A stretch of 64,000 nucleotides of DNA from Toxonevra muliebris. Lineage: Eukaryota > Arthropoda > Insecta > Diptera > Pallopteridae. The translations under genes were made by a program, and so were the position numbers. The DNA lies in NCBI GenBank assembly GCA_963691655.1, contig OY829327.1, positions 63,190,079 through 63,254,078 on the forward strand, written 5' to 3'. Under the pieces are notes generated by a model. That model saw nothing but the letters and a program-made list of their open reading frames with translations. It did not search any database and was not told where the DNA came from. Positions 23,091-34,457 of the stretch are shown here, one piece after another (the first letter of the stretch is position 1; every line of letters begins with the position of its first letter).

Positions 23091-24170
23091 TTGTTTCACA
23101 ACCTGTCACATCTTGGAAAACGAGCAACAATAAAACTCGTCACCGAAAAGTATGTGTGGCAAAATATCAAGTCAGACATTGCAAAGTGGACAAGCGGATG
23201 TATTCAATGCCAAAAATGCAAAATTGGTCGTCATAACATAGCCATTCTTGACACTTTCAATGTTCCGAATCAACGCTTTAAACACATCAACATAGATATC
23301 GTCGGACCTTTGCCACCTTCAAATAATTTTCGCTACTTTCTAACGTGCATCGATCGTTTTTCTCGATGGCCTGTTGTCATTCTAATCCAGGATATGACCG
23401 CTGAAACTGAAGGTCTCTAATATGTAATTGGATCTCGCACTATGGTGTACCACATCACATAATTACGGATTAGGGACGACAATTTGATTTAATTTTATTT
23501 GGTGAACTCGACAAATTAATCGGCTATAGCATATTAGAACTTCGGCATATCTTCCTCAAGCAAACGGTATCATCGAGCGATCACATCAAACAATCAAAGC
23601 GGCAATAAAATGTTATTCAAATATATGAAATTGGTCTGACATTTTACCATTGTTGCTGCTCAGTCTAAGCCCGATTTACAAACCAGATATCGATGCATCA
23701 CCAGCTGAAATGATCTTCGGTCAAACTATCAAACTTCCAGGAGATTTTCTCGACAACAATCCGACAATTATTGTAACTATAGATTTCGACACTCAACTAT
23801 GTTCTATGATGGAGAAACTGAAACCTGTTAGTACTTCGAATCATTCCAAGTATCAGTTTTATGTGCAAAAACAACTCTCGGATTGCACACACGTTTTTAT
23901 TCGCGACGACAAAGTTAGACAGCCTTTCAAAGCATCTTACGACAATCTATACAAGGTAATTCGTCGTTCGACTTATTAGTTGCGGGCAAACCAAAATCCG
24001 TCTCAATCGACAGACTAAAAGCTGCCATCATCGAAGTCAATGAGGAAAATGTTTCTACAAATTTAGCAAAAATCGTCGAAAATAATCATGAACCCAAAGA
24101 ACTAGCAAAGCAAACAAGATCAGGCAGAATCATCCAGTCACCGAAAAGATTCGTTCACTTCCTAACGTGA
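23091..24170 (+). pseudogene. Gypsy integrase, frameshifted
   Basis: The N-terminal HHCC zinc-binding region is visible (FHNLSHLGKRA, then CIQCQKC), followed by the first catalytic Asp in INIDIVGPLPP. A stop at about 23418-23420 and frameshifts break the core. The catalytic Glu region (NGIIERSHQ) is recoverable near 23560-23590 in another frame, and the second Asp region is degraded. The C-terminal part (23650-23979 and on to a stop at 24168-24170) includes SPAEMIFGQT and VSIDRLKAA. It would have inserted element cDNA into the genome. Confidence 0.85.
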
Positions 24171-24192
24171 GCAAGTCACTGGTGGGGGAGTA

Positions 24193-24345
24193 TGTGGCAA
24201 CCGCATTGAATAAAACTGAGAACTAACACTAAATCATATACATATATATAAATAGGTATATGTATATAAATCGTACTGCTAACTCTGCAGTTGACACTCG
24301 CTTCAAATTAGTTAACTTTTTCATTGAAAATAAAATCAAAAATTG
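24193..24345 (+). repeat. Gypsy 3' LTR (right end approximate)
   Basis: It starts TGTGGCAACCGCATTG directly after the polypurine tract. The right end is uncertain because the 5' LTR is missing. AT-rich sequence with an A-run follows near 24350. Confidence 0.6.
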
Positions 24346-24570
24346 AAATTTAAAAAAAAAAATGTTTTCTTTCAAAAAAAGTGGAGAAAACAAAATTCAC
24401 AATTCCATTGCCATTAATGGTTATGGAAAGAGAAATCATCATCGAATTAGTTTAGTTCTTTACATATTTACAAAGATGCTTGAAATGTATAATTACCAGG
24501 TTTGACGGTAAATAATTCTTAATTTTTTCAAAAGACGTCATTGGAAATAAGGGGTGGTTCACTTTTTTAA

Positions 24571-25065
24571 CCCTCTGGTTCCCAAATTTTTGATTGATAA
24601 AATAAAAATCAAAATTGATTAATATTGCGGTTAAAATCGTAAACTGATTTAAAAACCCAAAAAAAAAAACTAAGGGGCGTGGTTTTATGAAGTGGAAAAG
24701 TTTGAACGCCTAAAATTATTTGTTGTTGAATGAGCTTTTTATCAATTTGTTTTAATTAATTAAATATTTTATATAAAAAATTAAAATTCTCAGCTATCCA
24801 TAGCTAGTTCTTTTATCTGGATAGTATGACTTGAAGTATTTTATTTATTTTTTTCACTTTTATCTCAAATATAATAAAAATAATTAATTTTCCTATTTTT
24901 CACAAATTTTTGACTTTGACAGTTGCTAACTTCTCATAGCATCATAGCTCATAACTTATGCACTTTTTTAAAAGCTTGGGAAATTCTCTAAAAGTTGTTA
25001 GAAAATGTAGCAACAGAAAACTGTTTGGTGAAGGCCGTCTAGAGGCGGGCTTGGGAACTAGAGGG
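24571..25065. mobile_element. piggyBac-type MITE (CCCTCTRGTTCCCAA ends), copy 1
   Basis: The ends CCCTCTGGTTCCCAA and TTGGGAACTAGAGGG are inverted repeats, flanked by TTAA on both sides (24567-24570 and 25066-25069), the piggyBac signature. It is non-coding. A second copy in reverse orientation is at 52314-52822. Confidence 0.9.
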
Positions 25066-25281
25066 TTAACTGGTTCTATAGCTATAGCAGCAGTCTTTAA
25101 AACGTTGTAGTTGTTGTACGAGTTAGTATCATTGTTTTTTTTCGTATGGTAAAGATGTCAAATTTGAATCAAAATTATTTTGCGGCCGTGTCCCACTCAT
25201 CTGTGTCTAAAGTTTTGGAGTCATGTACTCTAAACTTACAATTTGTTCCTTATATTAAAATTTCAGGAAACTATATGTAGT

Positions 25282-25345
25282 TGGAGCTCGGAGCGAAGCA
25301 CGGAGCGGAGCCGGAGCTATACTTAAGAGGTTGGAGCGGAGCAAG
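25282..25345. repeat. GGAGC-rich purine patch
   Basis: Repeated GGAGC/GGAGCGGAGC motifs form a GC-rich island in AT-rich DNA. The origin is not identified. Confidence 0.7.
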
Positions 25346-25462
25346 CCCAAAATTTGGCTGCTCCAAAATCTGATGATAAATCTAACACTACAAAATTGCC
25401 TACAGTGTTATCCAAAATATGGAAAAAAGAAAAAAAAGGTAAAATAAAAAGTAACTAGTCAG

Positions 25463-25816
25463 TAAGGCCCCAGTAACTGGGGCTATTTTTTTGTTCAAGA
25501 AATCTCTTTATGAAAAAACAAATATCAAAAGAGAACCAAACTACTCGTTGGTGTTTGTTTTGTTATTTGTGTATGAAGATAATTCTGAGAAATGCCGGTA
25601 CTCATGTCTTCTCTCTCTCATTTGTTATTTACTCCCGCTTAAGCTATGATTTTTAAGAACTTCCGACGCTAATATTCTGGGATTGGCTAAACCGATTTTA
25701 AATCTGATAATTTTTGGCTGACCTACCACGTCAAACTCTTTGAATTAATATATAATATGATAGTGTAGCACTTCTGGATCTTCTGGAATAAAATTGTAGT
25801 TACACTTATAAATGTA
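25463..25816 (+). repeat. Repeat family E, copy A
   Basis: It matches 50508-50903 in reverse orientation, and its right half also matches 51240-51475 directly. Landmarks are CAGTAACTGG, AACAAATATCAAAAGAGAACC, GACGCTAATATT and CACTTCTGGATCTTCTGGAA. It ends at TGTAGTTACACTTATAAATG, which serves as an empty-site comparison for the insertion at 51477. Confidence 0.85.
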
Positions 25817-26173
25817 TAGATAATTTGTGTGTCATAAAGTCTATTCAAGTTATTAAAAAAAATACGGTTTTGTTACTATTTTATTGGTAATAATCACACT
25901 GTGTATATACATATGTATGTACAACAAAGTACGAAGAGCGCTTGCACTTTCTGTAAATCGCAAATAAAAAATATAAAATTTATTCCTAAAAGTAGAGGAA
26001 TTCCGATCCAAATGTTTGCTTTTTATATCGACTGCTTACTTTTTGGAATATTGGGTATCGCACATTTGTTTCACTGTAAGAAATAAAAATAGAATTTCAT
26101 TAAAATTTGTAAATATTAGTAAACCATTAACAAAAAAAAAGAGGAATCACTGTTCTTAACAATAAAATTTGAC
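25817..26173. other. No recognisable gene
   Basis: The stretch is AT-rich, with short ATACATATGTATGTAC-like palindromic sequence near 25905-25922. A 61-codon frame at 25901-26086 has no motif. Confidence 0.5.
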
Positions 26174-26412
26174 GACCTCCATAGCATAGTGGGCAGCGCA
26201 CTAAACTTTCATCCGGGAGTATGCGGGTTCCTGTCTTGGTCTCGTGGTTAATTCTCATAACCTTCTTATATTTCTATTGAGAATGAGAAGTGGCAAAACC
26301 ATCAAGTGATAACAATTTGTTACACCGCCGTTCGGTACTGGCGTTAAATTGTAGGTCCAATCATGTGGTACCACAATGTGCCGTTCTGGTCTAAATGTAT
26401 CCCAACTATTTT
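26174..26412 (+). mobile_element. tRNA-derived SINE
   Basis: The first 70 bases look like a tRNA. An A-box-like TAGCATAGTGGGC (26182-26194) is followed 30 bases later by a B-box-like GGGTTCCTGTC (26225-26235), the spacing of a pol III internal promoter. The head is followed by about 170 bp of unrelated body. The arms do not fold into a clean cloverleaf, so this is a SINE and not a tRNA gene. The 3' end is approximate. Confidence 0.7.
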
Positions 26413-26503
26413 ATATATGTACTTAGTTTTATTGTTATTCTCTTTTGCCTCAGCTCATTTTTGATGTGAGTTTGGGCAATCAACTTCATATGGGTGTAAG
26501 CAC

Positions 26504-26615
26504 GAACGCCTGTCTGAAAGAGGTAGAAAAAACAGGTAGTTAGAAAAAGACAGTGGAGTTTCTATATTTTTCTTACTACCTATTTTTTCTACCTCTCTCT
26601 TTCACACAGGCGTTC
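26504..26615. repeat. Hairpin element GAACGCCTGT...ACAGGCGTTC
   Basis: The arms GAACGCCTGTCTGAAAGAGG and CCTCTCTCTTTCACACAGGCGTTC are near-perfect reverse complements, and TAGAAAAAACAGGTAG pairs with CTACCTATTTTTTCTA further in. At 112 bp it is a tiny MITE or a foldback remnant. A related GGTAAAAAAATTAGGTAGTAAG motif lies near 31160-31182. Confidence 0.75.
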
Positions 26616-27064
26616 ATTAGGGTGTACCATTTTCCGAAGAAAACTTTGGCTATGACCATAACCTTTGCAGAATGATCTCGTGATCACGAATTAACTAAAG
26701 AAACGGGTTTTAAATGAAATTAGATTTGAATGCAATTTCCAAATCTATTGCGACAACGATTGAAAACAATTTGACAGCAATTCACCCATTCCCATCATCA
26801 GCTACAAAAGTATTGTTAGCCAAATTCAAAAACTTCACAATGAGTACAGGAAAACAATCTTATTTTGTTGATATCAGAAAAAAATGTAAGTTCAAAAATT
26901 GAAAAAAATCTAAATTTTCAAAGTTTGAATGGGTATTGCGAGAGAACCACTTCACCAAAATGGATCAAATGGGACTCAAAATTTACGGATTTTTTAAGTG
27001 AAACTTCTTTAGCGAGGGTAAATCGAAAATTTTGCTACGGAAGTCGCATTGTTGTTGCACTCAT

Positions 27065-27312
27065 ACGAAACTAATAAGAAACGAAGTTATGCTGCTGTTA
27101 GTGTTTAGCGAACGAGGTGATATGGGGATCGGCTGCATACAATCATGCAGAGACACGACTTCTCGCAGTTTTATCTCAATTTGCTTTAGTGCGAAAGCTA
27201 AATTTTCCTTCCATGTGTTATATACGTGTCCTACATCATGTTTTTGTAGATAAATGTAGAGAGTATCAACAGAAAAAAAGCTTTAGAAAATAGAAAAAGG
27301 AAGAGTGCAAAA
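27065..27312 (+). repeat. Repeat family F, copy 1
   Basis: It shares TAAGAAACGAAGTTATGC, ACGACTTCTCGCAGTTTTATC and TGTAGATAAATGTA...AGTATCAACAGA with a second copy split over 28787-28920 and 29950-30060. No protein is recognised in it. Confidence 0.75.
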
Positions 27313-27358
27313 GCTTTAACAATAACGCATTTTTCTTGCATTCTAACAAAACCAGTAA

Positions 27359-28073
27359 GGCTGATTTTACACGGTCAATGTTTTGCTGTCAATGTTTTCT
27401 GTTTTTACTCTCTTTTCATCGTTTTGTTTGATGCCCTGTTACACTATCAGTTTTTTGCTGAATGTTATTTTTTACTACTTTTATCTGCAACTTTGTTTTT
27501 CCAACTGAAAAGTATTTAATCGTATTTTGGAGTGAATGAAAATTCAACAATGGGAATGGAATTGGATAGAAAATAATTAAAATGACAATATGAAATAATG
27601 TTGGTGGAAATAGCCACAAATTATACAAAAAATATTGCATATATATGAAAAACGCAGAAAAATAATCTAATATAATCTAAATATAATAAAATTTGCGAAC
27701 TATTAAAATAAGCTCCGCCACTTTGTTACTTGGCCATTGAATTACCATGTTTTTATAAAAATTATTTAGTAATTTTTTCACAAACAAATTCACAATCAAA
27801 CAAAAGCCAAACAACGCAAAGGGTAGCAAAGAAAAAAAATGTATTTAAATGTTAGTAAAAAGGCTAGTATTTTTAAAAAAATATTAGTATTTTCCAATAA
27901 AATACAACAGTGTATCTTCAGCAACCCAATTTTATTTGAAGTGATGCAGGTTTTTTTCGACAGTAAAAAAATTTGAAGTGAAATGTGTTCATCCTCTCTT
28001 TTGCCCAGTGTTCATTTTTCAAAACAACAAATGCATTGTTTGACAGCAAAACATTGATCGTGTAATATCGCCC
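27359..28073. mobile_element. PIF/Harbinger-type MITE (GGCTGATTTTACACGGTC), copy 1
   Basis: The left end GGCTGATTTTACACGGTCAA and the right end (inverted) GGGCGATATTACACGATCAA form TIRs of about 38 bp that continue through TGTTTTGCTGTCAA. It is flanked by TAA (27356-27358 and 28074-28076). It has no transposase. Other copies are at 32491-34454 (reverse orientation, nested) and 43797-43905 (fragment). Confidence 0.85.
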
Positions 28074-28081
28074 TAAGAAAC

Positions 28082-28786
28082 CAAGAATATAGAATACAAG
28101 ATTACGCCACGCGCATCTCCGTTATTTGGCTCTGACAAGATTGAGAGAGAGCTTTTGTGTCAGTGACGTAGATTGTCATTTTCTTTATTTGCATATAAAC
28201 AGTGCATTATGAGGCCGCTGAAAAATTTAGTTGCCCAAAATTAAAACAATCGAATCTCGGTTTGAAACCAAAAGTAAATTTCACACTGTGGATATCCTTA
28301 TCAACTATGCAAAGTATTTGGTTGTGCGAGCGTCGAAAGTTGTAATATCGTATCAGTCGTATTAACATTAATTTTTTAATTTTTTTTTTTATACGACCTG
28401 TTTCAAAAATTATGATAAAAATGTTATTTGTTATCTTTTTTATGTTTTATATTAGTTAATTCTTTGGATTCATATTACTGCGTATTATGAAGCAACGTGT
28501 TCGCTACATTTGTGGCACATATTATGAATGAAAAGTTAAATGTTTTAACTTATAATGAAGATAAATAACTAATATTTCATTTTATATTTGTGTCTGCAAA
28601 TAACCGAATTAAAATTAATAAATATCATTTTTTTCCACATTTCATACCAATGTTTAAATTGTTCACGTATAAAATGTATGTAGCCTCCAACGCTCTCTCT
28701 TTAAAAATTTGAGTTGTGACGACATGCGTAGAGAGAGGCAATTTTGATCAACTTATTGGCGTAATCTTGTATTCTATCATTCTTGG
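28082..28786. mobile_element. hAT-type MITE (CAAGAATATAGAATACAAG ends)
   Basis: TIRs start CAAGAATATAGAATACAAG at the left and CAAGAATGATAGAATACAAG (inverted) at the right, both continuing ATTACGCCA. The flanks are an exact 8-bp duplication TAAGAAAC (28074-28081 and 28787-28794). The 705-bp interior is non-coding. It inserted at the junction between the preceding PIF-type MITE and a family F copy. Confidence 0.9.
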
Positions 28787-30060
28787 TAAGAAACGAAGTT
28801 ATGCAGTTGTTATTCGACTACATACAATTAAGGAGAGAGACGACTTCTCGCAGTTTTATCTCAATGTGCTTTATTATTAGAGCTTGATTCCATATAGCTC
28901 AACTTTCCTGTCAGGTGTTATCAACGGTGCCATATTCACAAATTTATCTGTAAATTACAGTTTTTTCGGTCGGCATGCAGTCTTACAGATTTCCCTCAAA
29001 TATTACAGTTTATTCCCCAATTTGACAGTTTTTTACAGTTTTTGCAATAATATGCAGAATAGACTTAAATATGTTTTGGTTATCATAAAAATGTAATTGT
29101 ATTTCAGGGTAGCACTTGCAGGTAGCGAATGTGGAAAGAATATTTCCCCAAATTAATACTAACAAAACTAAAATTCGAAAATTAGCTGAATAGAACAAAA
29201 GACTTACTTAAAAAAATTACAAAATTGAACAAATTTTGTGGCATCAAGAGAAATATACAAGAAATTTGATGAAACCATTTTGAGAGCTTTTAAAATTGTT
29301 GTATTGATTACTTGTGAACTATGACTACTCAAAAAATCGGACCCAGGAATGCTCATTTATTTTTTAACTAGTCATAACAAGAATGTTATTTCGTGTTTCT
29401 TATTAATAATAATAATAATAATGTATATTTGTTTTATACATTTTTTAATGAATTTGTTCCTTTTTTTATTGACTTATTTTACAGGAATTATTTTAAAGAA
29501 ATCAGTTTTTTTGATTTTATTAATATTATTACATATTTATTTAAATAAATTAATTTTAACTATTTCAGAGCATTTTTGCGAGTAGAATCTGACACCAGTT
29601 AAACGCTATTTCGATAACGCAAATCAAATAACTTAATTTTTTTTTTTTTTTGGGTGAAAGTGTTACAAGAACTGATTTAATATTAATAAAAAATTTGTAT
29701 GTTCGTTTGTTTTTTATTTCCGAATTGTGCTTAATGAGCGAACTTTTTTCCCAAATTTTGCATCATTATTGTATTAGGTTTCCCAGAAGTTATAGGATTT
29801 TAAAATTCTGCCCCGTTCAAGAAAGCATAGCATCTCCCAAACATGAGGAAACTATTGTTTTATTGGACCTATTAAATTTAGAATGTGTGGTGGAATGATG
29901 GGCAAGTGACTGAGAAGCTTTTCAAGTTAAAAACTTTAGTTTTGTTTTATGTGTACTAAGTCGTGTTTGTGTAGATAAGTGTAAATAGTATTAACAGAGG
30001 AAAAGCAACAACAAAATAGAGAGAAGAGGACGGCAGAAACTTCAACAGAATGTTTTACAA
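28787..30060 (+). repeat. Repeat family F, copy 2, split by family B
   Basis: The left part (28787-28920) and right part (about 29950-30060) match 27070-27210 and 27235-27310. A family B copy plus about 270 bp of unassigned sequence separates them. The unassigned part includes an 82-codon plus-strand frame (29650-29898) without motif. Confidence 0.65.
28922..29678 (+). repeat. Dispersed repeat family B, copy 2
   Basis: It is the reverse-orientation match of 15530-16276, starting CAACGGTGCCATATTCACA and ending near GAAAGTGTTACAAGAACTG. Frames in the two copies are similar but broken. Confidence 0.75.
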
Positions 30061-30267
30061 ATGTTTTCTATCAATTTTCTAATAAACAACATAGTTTCAC
30101 TTCTACTGAGAGTGCTTGCAGACATATAATTTTTTTTTTACTTTTGAATTCTAGTAGGGTACTTTTTATATTTTTATAGGCAATGTTCTTTGGTAATATT
30201 TTTATATTTTTGCTACACCCTAGTGTTTAAGCGCCCGTGTGAACAGTCACTATGACCATGAACACAC

Positions 30268-31115
30268 CAGAGCTGGCCAGTTTTGATTACGATTACAATT
30301 TGATTACGTTGTACGTAATCGTAATCAAACAATTTATGATTATGATTATTTTTAGTCGTAGTCAAAAATATTTGTAATCGAAATCAAAAAATTAATGATT
30401 ATGATTGCTCGTAAACGCAATCAGAAAAGCGTTTATGATTCCAAGCAATCAAAAAATGAGTAATGATTACAAGTAATCAAACAGATTTATCATGATTAGA
30501 AATAATTATAAGCAAAATACATAGCATAATATAATTATAATTTATACAAAATGTTTTTGCCTACGATTGCAAGAAAATCAAAAATAGAAATTACAAAATT
30601 TTCTACATGGCACCAACTGTTGGCAAACACCCTAGAATAGAAATTTCCATGAATAGCCTTTCAAATCGCGGTTCATTCGTCTACAACTATAACATAACAC
30701 TTACATATGAGTGGATGTCCAAAGCTCGTTGTGCCTAACTTCATAGCAATTCCAGTAAAAAGTAATAAAATTTTTTTACTACTTGTAAGGGGCCGTTCAC
30801 ATATTACGTAACGCAATTTTCGTCTAATTTTGACCCCTCCCCCTGGTCGTAACGAAAAGTAACAAGACGTAAATTTGTTTGATTAGTTGTAATCATCATA
30901 AATTTTCTTGATTACTTGTAATCCTAATCACACCTTTTTAGATTGCGTGCAATCATAATCACAAAATTTTTGATTTCGATTACAAATAATCATAACCAAA
31001 ATTTTTTAATTTCGATTACAAATAATCATAATCAAAAATTTTTCGATTACGATTATATCAGAAGCAGAATTTTCTCTTAGTTGATTACAAAGTAAACAAT
31101 ACTTGCACAGTTCTG
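30268..31115. mobile_element. hAT-type foldback element with GATTACGATTAC sub-repeats
   Basis: The ends CAGAGCTGGCCAGTTTTG and (inverted) CAGAACTGTGCAAGTATTG are flanked by GAACACAC (30260-30267) and GAACAGAC (31116-31123), an 8-bp duplication with one mismatch. Both arms (to about 30490 and from about 30870) are built of many TAATCATAATCAAAAAT / GATTTCGATTACAAAT units in both orientations. The centre contains a PIF-type MITE terminus (30789). No coding sequence is present. Confidence 0.8.
30789..30870 (+). mobile_element. Truncated PIF-type MITE terminus
   Basis: GGGGCCGTTCACATATTACG followed by TAACGCAATTTT is the left end of the family seen whole at 14907-15370. It is preceded by TAA. The right end is lost. 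Confidence 0.8.
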
Positions 31116-31123
31116 GAACAGAC

Positions 31124-32487
31124 TAGCGCAATCATGAAAAATTGTGCGAAAAAAGCAGGTAAAAAAATTAGGTAGTAAGAAAGAAATAGCAGAGCTGCAC
31201 AGAAAATCCATAGTTCTAATAGCTCTAATTTTGACAGTTTCCTTATAAATTTAATTATAAATTTAAAACTTGATTAAGCAACATCAACAAAAACAAACAA
31301 CCTGTCCCTACGACATACACTATCTTCAGTTTATCGCTGTTTTTAAACAAACTTATTATATTATTTTTAAACCTTGCAATTTTTATTTTTTTGTAGTTTT
31401 AAGCACTTATTTAAAGCATATAATTAATATTTATTTTTGTATTTTTTGCGGGAAAAAGAACCTGTCTTCGCAAGCATAAGAAAAAGTGACGAAGAAATGT
31501 CAAAATTTCAATTCTGCCTTTCCGTTTTCTGTGTCTGTTTTCGTACCTACTATACGATTGTTTGTACATTTCATATGAGGTATTTCATGTGAATTGTCCG
31601 CTTCACAAAAAGTGAGGTTCTGAAATTCGTTGACATTCGGCCTAATTGAATTTCCAGAAGATATGAATGTGAACACACAATTTCTTTTTTGTTTGATGTT
31701 TATTTGTCAAGTTATGGGTTTTCAAAGAATTGACTTAATTGGAATATGGATTTTCGGCATTTCGGATTTTAAGAATTAAACAAATTTACAATAAAATAGA
31801 AAATTTACTGTTCTTTTCAATTGTGAAATCAGGTTCGAAATTGATTTTTTTTCTTGTACAAAACCTGAGGTAAATGTTTAAAAACAGACTTTTAATAACT
31901 TCGATCATTTATTTTTAATAATTTAGCATAAAGTATTTCAATAATACCCTTAAAATTTCAAATTGAGCGTAGTAGCTATGTACTTTAATTTGACTACCTC
32001 CTAAACTAATGTAGATCCCATTTTAAACCTTTAAAGGTAGCTTTATTTTCATTTGCAGAAACGGCTGCGAATATTTTTAGCGTTAAAAAGTGGGTATTAT
32101 TTTATTTATAAAACTAAGTAGAAAAAGTATTTATACATCATATAATGACAATGGATTATACAAAAACATTCATACATCAATCGCTGTCGGTCCAAAAAAA
32201 CTACAATATTTGCCTAATTTTTCACACATTTAATTATATTATTCATTTCACTTTCCATTTTGATAAAATTGTTAAAGTTTATTTGCATACCATTTAGTGT
32301 TGCCATTGCGCGTAAAGTAGTATTAAGAAAAAACTGCATTTCGACCAAAAGCCACTCTGCAACGAGCTAAACCACCTAGACCCAAAACTCGAACACGAGG
32401 ACGCAAGAAATAGCCCACATCAAAAATATATTGCATACTATGAAAACTGACAGCATGATATGAATTATTGCTCATGGAGACGTGGGG
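31124..32487. other. No recognisable gene
   Basis: The DNA is AT-rich. A 69-codon plus-strand frame (31270-31479) is AT-driven and has no motif. No structured repeat beyond short homopolymer runs was noticed. Confidence 0.5.
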
Positions 32488-32505
32488 TTAGGCCGATGTT
32501 ACATG

Positions 32506-33411
32506 CAGGGCCGTAGCCAGAAATTTTTTTCTGGGGGGGTTTTCATTCGAAGAAAATATTTATAAATAATTTTTATCAAACTGATTTTTAAATACAATAA
32601 ATTAAATCGATGATACATTTGATGGACCCTATAAAATTAAAATTTTAGGAAAAATTTTCCGTTTTTTCAATCTTAACCTCAAAAAAATGGCCAAAAGTTA
32701 CAAAAAATTCCCAGAATAATCAAATTAAATTTTTTCAAATAAATATGTGCACTCTAATGCATTTTTTTTTATCGTGAGAGACATAATTTCATTAACTCAT
32801 TGACTTCCCACTACTGATGATGTACCCAACCTCAAAAAATTACAAAAAATAGTAGAGGCTCATTTTTCTCAAATGATCATCATTGGGAATTTGAGCCATT
32901 ATTAATGATAAGGAACCCGAATGAGGTTGGCTTATATTCCCTAAATTTGAGAAGTCACAGCATTGAGAGAGATCTTTCTAGTCGTGGTGCTCTGAGCAAT
33001 AATGCGTTAAAAAATTAATCATATTTTAAGATGGGTTTTGCTAATAAGATCAAAAGCTGAGATCAAAAACTTCCCATTACGCCACGTTTCAGGAAAAAAT
33101 AGGGTTCAAGCAAGTCTTATTTTACAAGGATCCGATAATTTTTTCTATTTTTATTGATTTTTAAACTTTACAAACTGATTCAGGACGAAACCTTAAATCA
33201 AAAACAGTTACTGACCTAGAAAAATTATGAATGCAGGAGCGCTCAGTATCACCTTCTCTTTTTGAATCCGTAGTCAAACCTCATGTCGAAGAAAACAAAT
33301 CGGATTTGATCGCATAGTGTAACTAAGATTTCAAATTTTTTTTTTATATTTGACTTTGGAGGGAGAGGAGGGAAGCAGAACCCCCAAAACCTCCCCCTAA
33401 ATACGGCCTTG
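32506..33411 (+). mobile_element. hAT-type MITE (CAGGGCCGTA family), complete copy 2
   Basis: The TIRs CAGGGCCGTA and TACGGCCTTG are flanked by an exact 8-bp duplication GTTACATG (32498-32505 and 33412-33419). At 906 bp it is the reference copy for the family. It sits inside the TIR of a PIF-type MITE, so it is the younger of the two. Confidence 0.92.
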
Positions 33412-33998
33412 GTTACATGATCAATGTTTTGCTGTGATGAACACTGAGCAAAAGAGAGAATTTACACATTTCGCTTCATACTTTTTTGCTGACGGAAAAA
33501 ACCTGCATCACTTCAAGTAAAATGGGGTTGCCGAAGATACATTGTTGCATTTTATTGGAAAATACCAATATTTTATGAAAAATACTAAATTTTTTACTAA
33601 CTATAAGTACATTTTTTTTCTTTGCCACCCTTTGCGTTGTTTGGCTTTTGTTTGTTTGTGAAACTGAGTGCTGTTTAAAATATTACTTAATAATTTTTAT
33701 AAAAACATGGTAATTCAATGGCCAAGAACAAACTGGCAGGCTTATTTTAAAAGTTCGCAAATTTTAAGCAGTATTTTTCTGCGTTTTTCATACATAAATG
33801 CAATATTTTTTGTATAATTTTGCTGCTACATTATCTCATATTGTCATTATAATTATTTTCCATTTTAAATTGTTGAATTTTCATTCATTTCAAAATACAA
33901 TTAAAAACTTTTTAGCTAAAAAAACATAGTTGCAGATAAAAGTAGGTAAGAAATAACATACAGCAATGGTTTCAAACAAAACATTGAAGTGAGAGTAA

Positions 33999-34421
33999 CA
34001 TAGCGTTTCGACTAGCTATAATTCATGTTAATGTTCTTGTATTACCATCTAAATGTCTAGTCGAGACACCTTATGTTAATGTCATACAAAAAAAATTCAA
34101 CATTTTGTCAAGACAGTACTCTGAATTTGAAGTTTCACTTGATTTTGACGTATGTTTATTTAAAAATAGCGCAAGTCAAATTTAATAGAAGTATATATAA
34201 TAGAATATAAAAATAAAAAGTAAATAAATAAATAAAAACCACACGATTTGAAAACAAAAGCGTGGGAGGAAATGGGAAAAAAATTCAACGCATTGTTGTG
34301 GTTTCATTTTGTAAAATGAAATGCCTAAACATAATTTACCACTTTATATTTTGATAGCCATCAGCTGCTCTGACATGTACATGAACACTGCTTTGAATTA
34401 TAGCTAATAGAGACGATATGT
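33999..34421. mobile_element. TIR element (CATAGCGTTTCGACTAGC), nested
   Basis: The left end CATAGCGTTTCGACTAGC followed by TATAATTCA pairs with the right end TGAATTATAGCTAATAGAGACGATATG. Comparison with 43845-43875 shows the empty site GAGAGTAAAAACAGAAA, so the insertion duplicated TAA (33996-33998 and 34422-34424). About 420 bp, non-coding. Confidence 0.75.
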
Positions 34422-34457
34422 TAAACAGAAAAATATTGTTCGCATAACATCGCCTTA

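Larger units (their letters stand above)
23060..24345 (+). mobile_element. Gypsy-type retrotransposon, 3' part (integrase to LTR)
   Basis: It contains a broken integrase, then a purine-rich tract (about 24180-24190, GGTGGGGGAG) and an LTR starting TGTGGCAACC at 24193. Gag, protease, RT and RNase H are absent to the left. It belongs to the same broad group as the Gypsy element at 58997-62417: both LTRs start TGTGG, and both integrases end with SIDRLK. Confidence 0.85.
32491..34454. mobile_element. PIF/Harbinger-type MITE, copy 2, carrying two insertions
   Basis: The left end GGCCGATGTTACATG is interrupted by the hAT MITE at 32506 and resumes as GTTACATGATCAATGTTTTG. The right end is CAAAT/AATATTGTTCGCATAACATCGCC-like and is flanked by TTA (32488-32490 and 34455-34457). 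It lies in reverse orientation relative to copy 1. A second insertion occupies 33999-34421. Confidence 0.8.

Noticed and set aside
26174..26245. tRNA gene
   Set aside because: A and B boxes are present but the stems do not pair into a cloverleaf and a SINE body follows.
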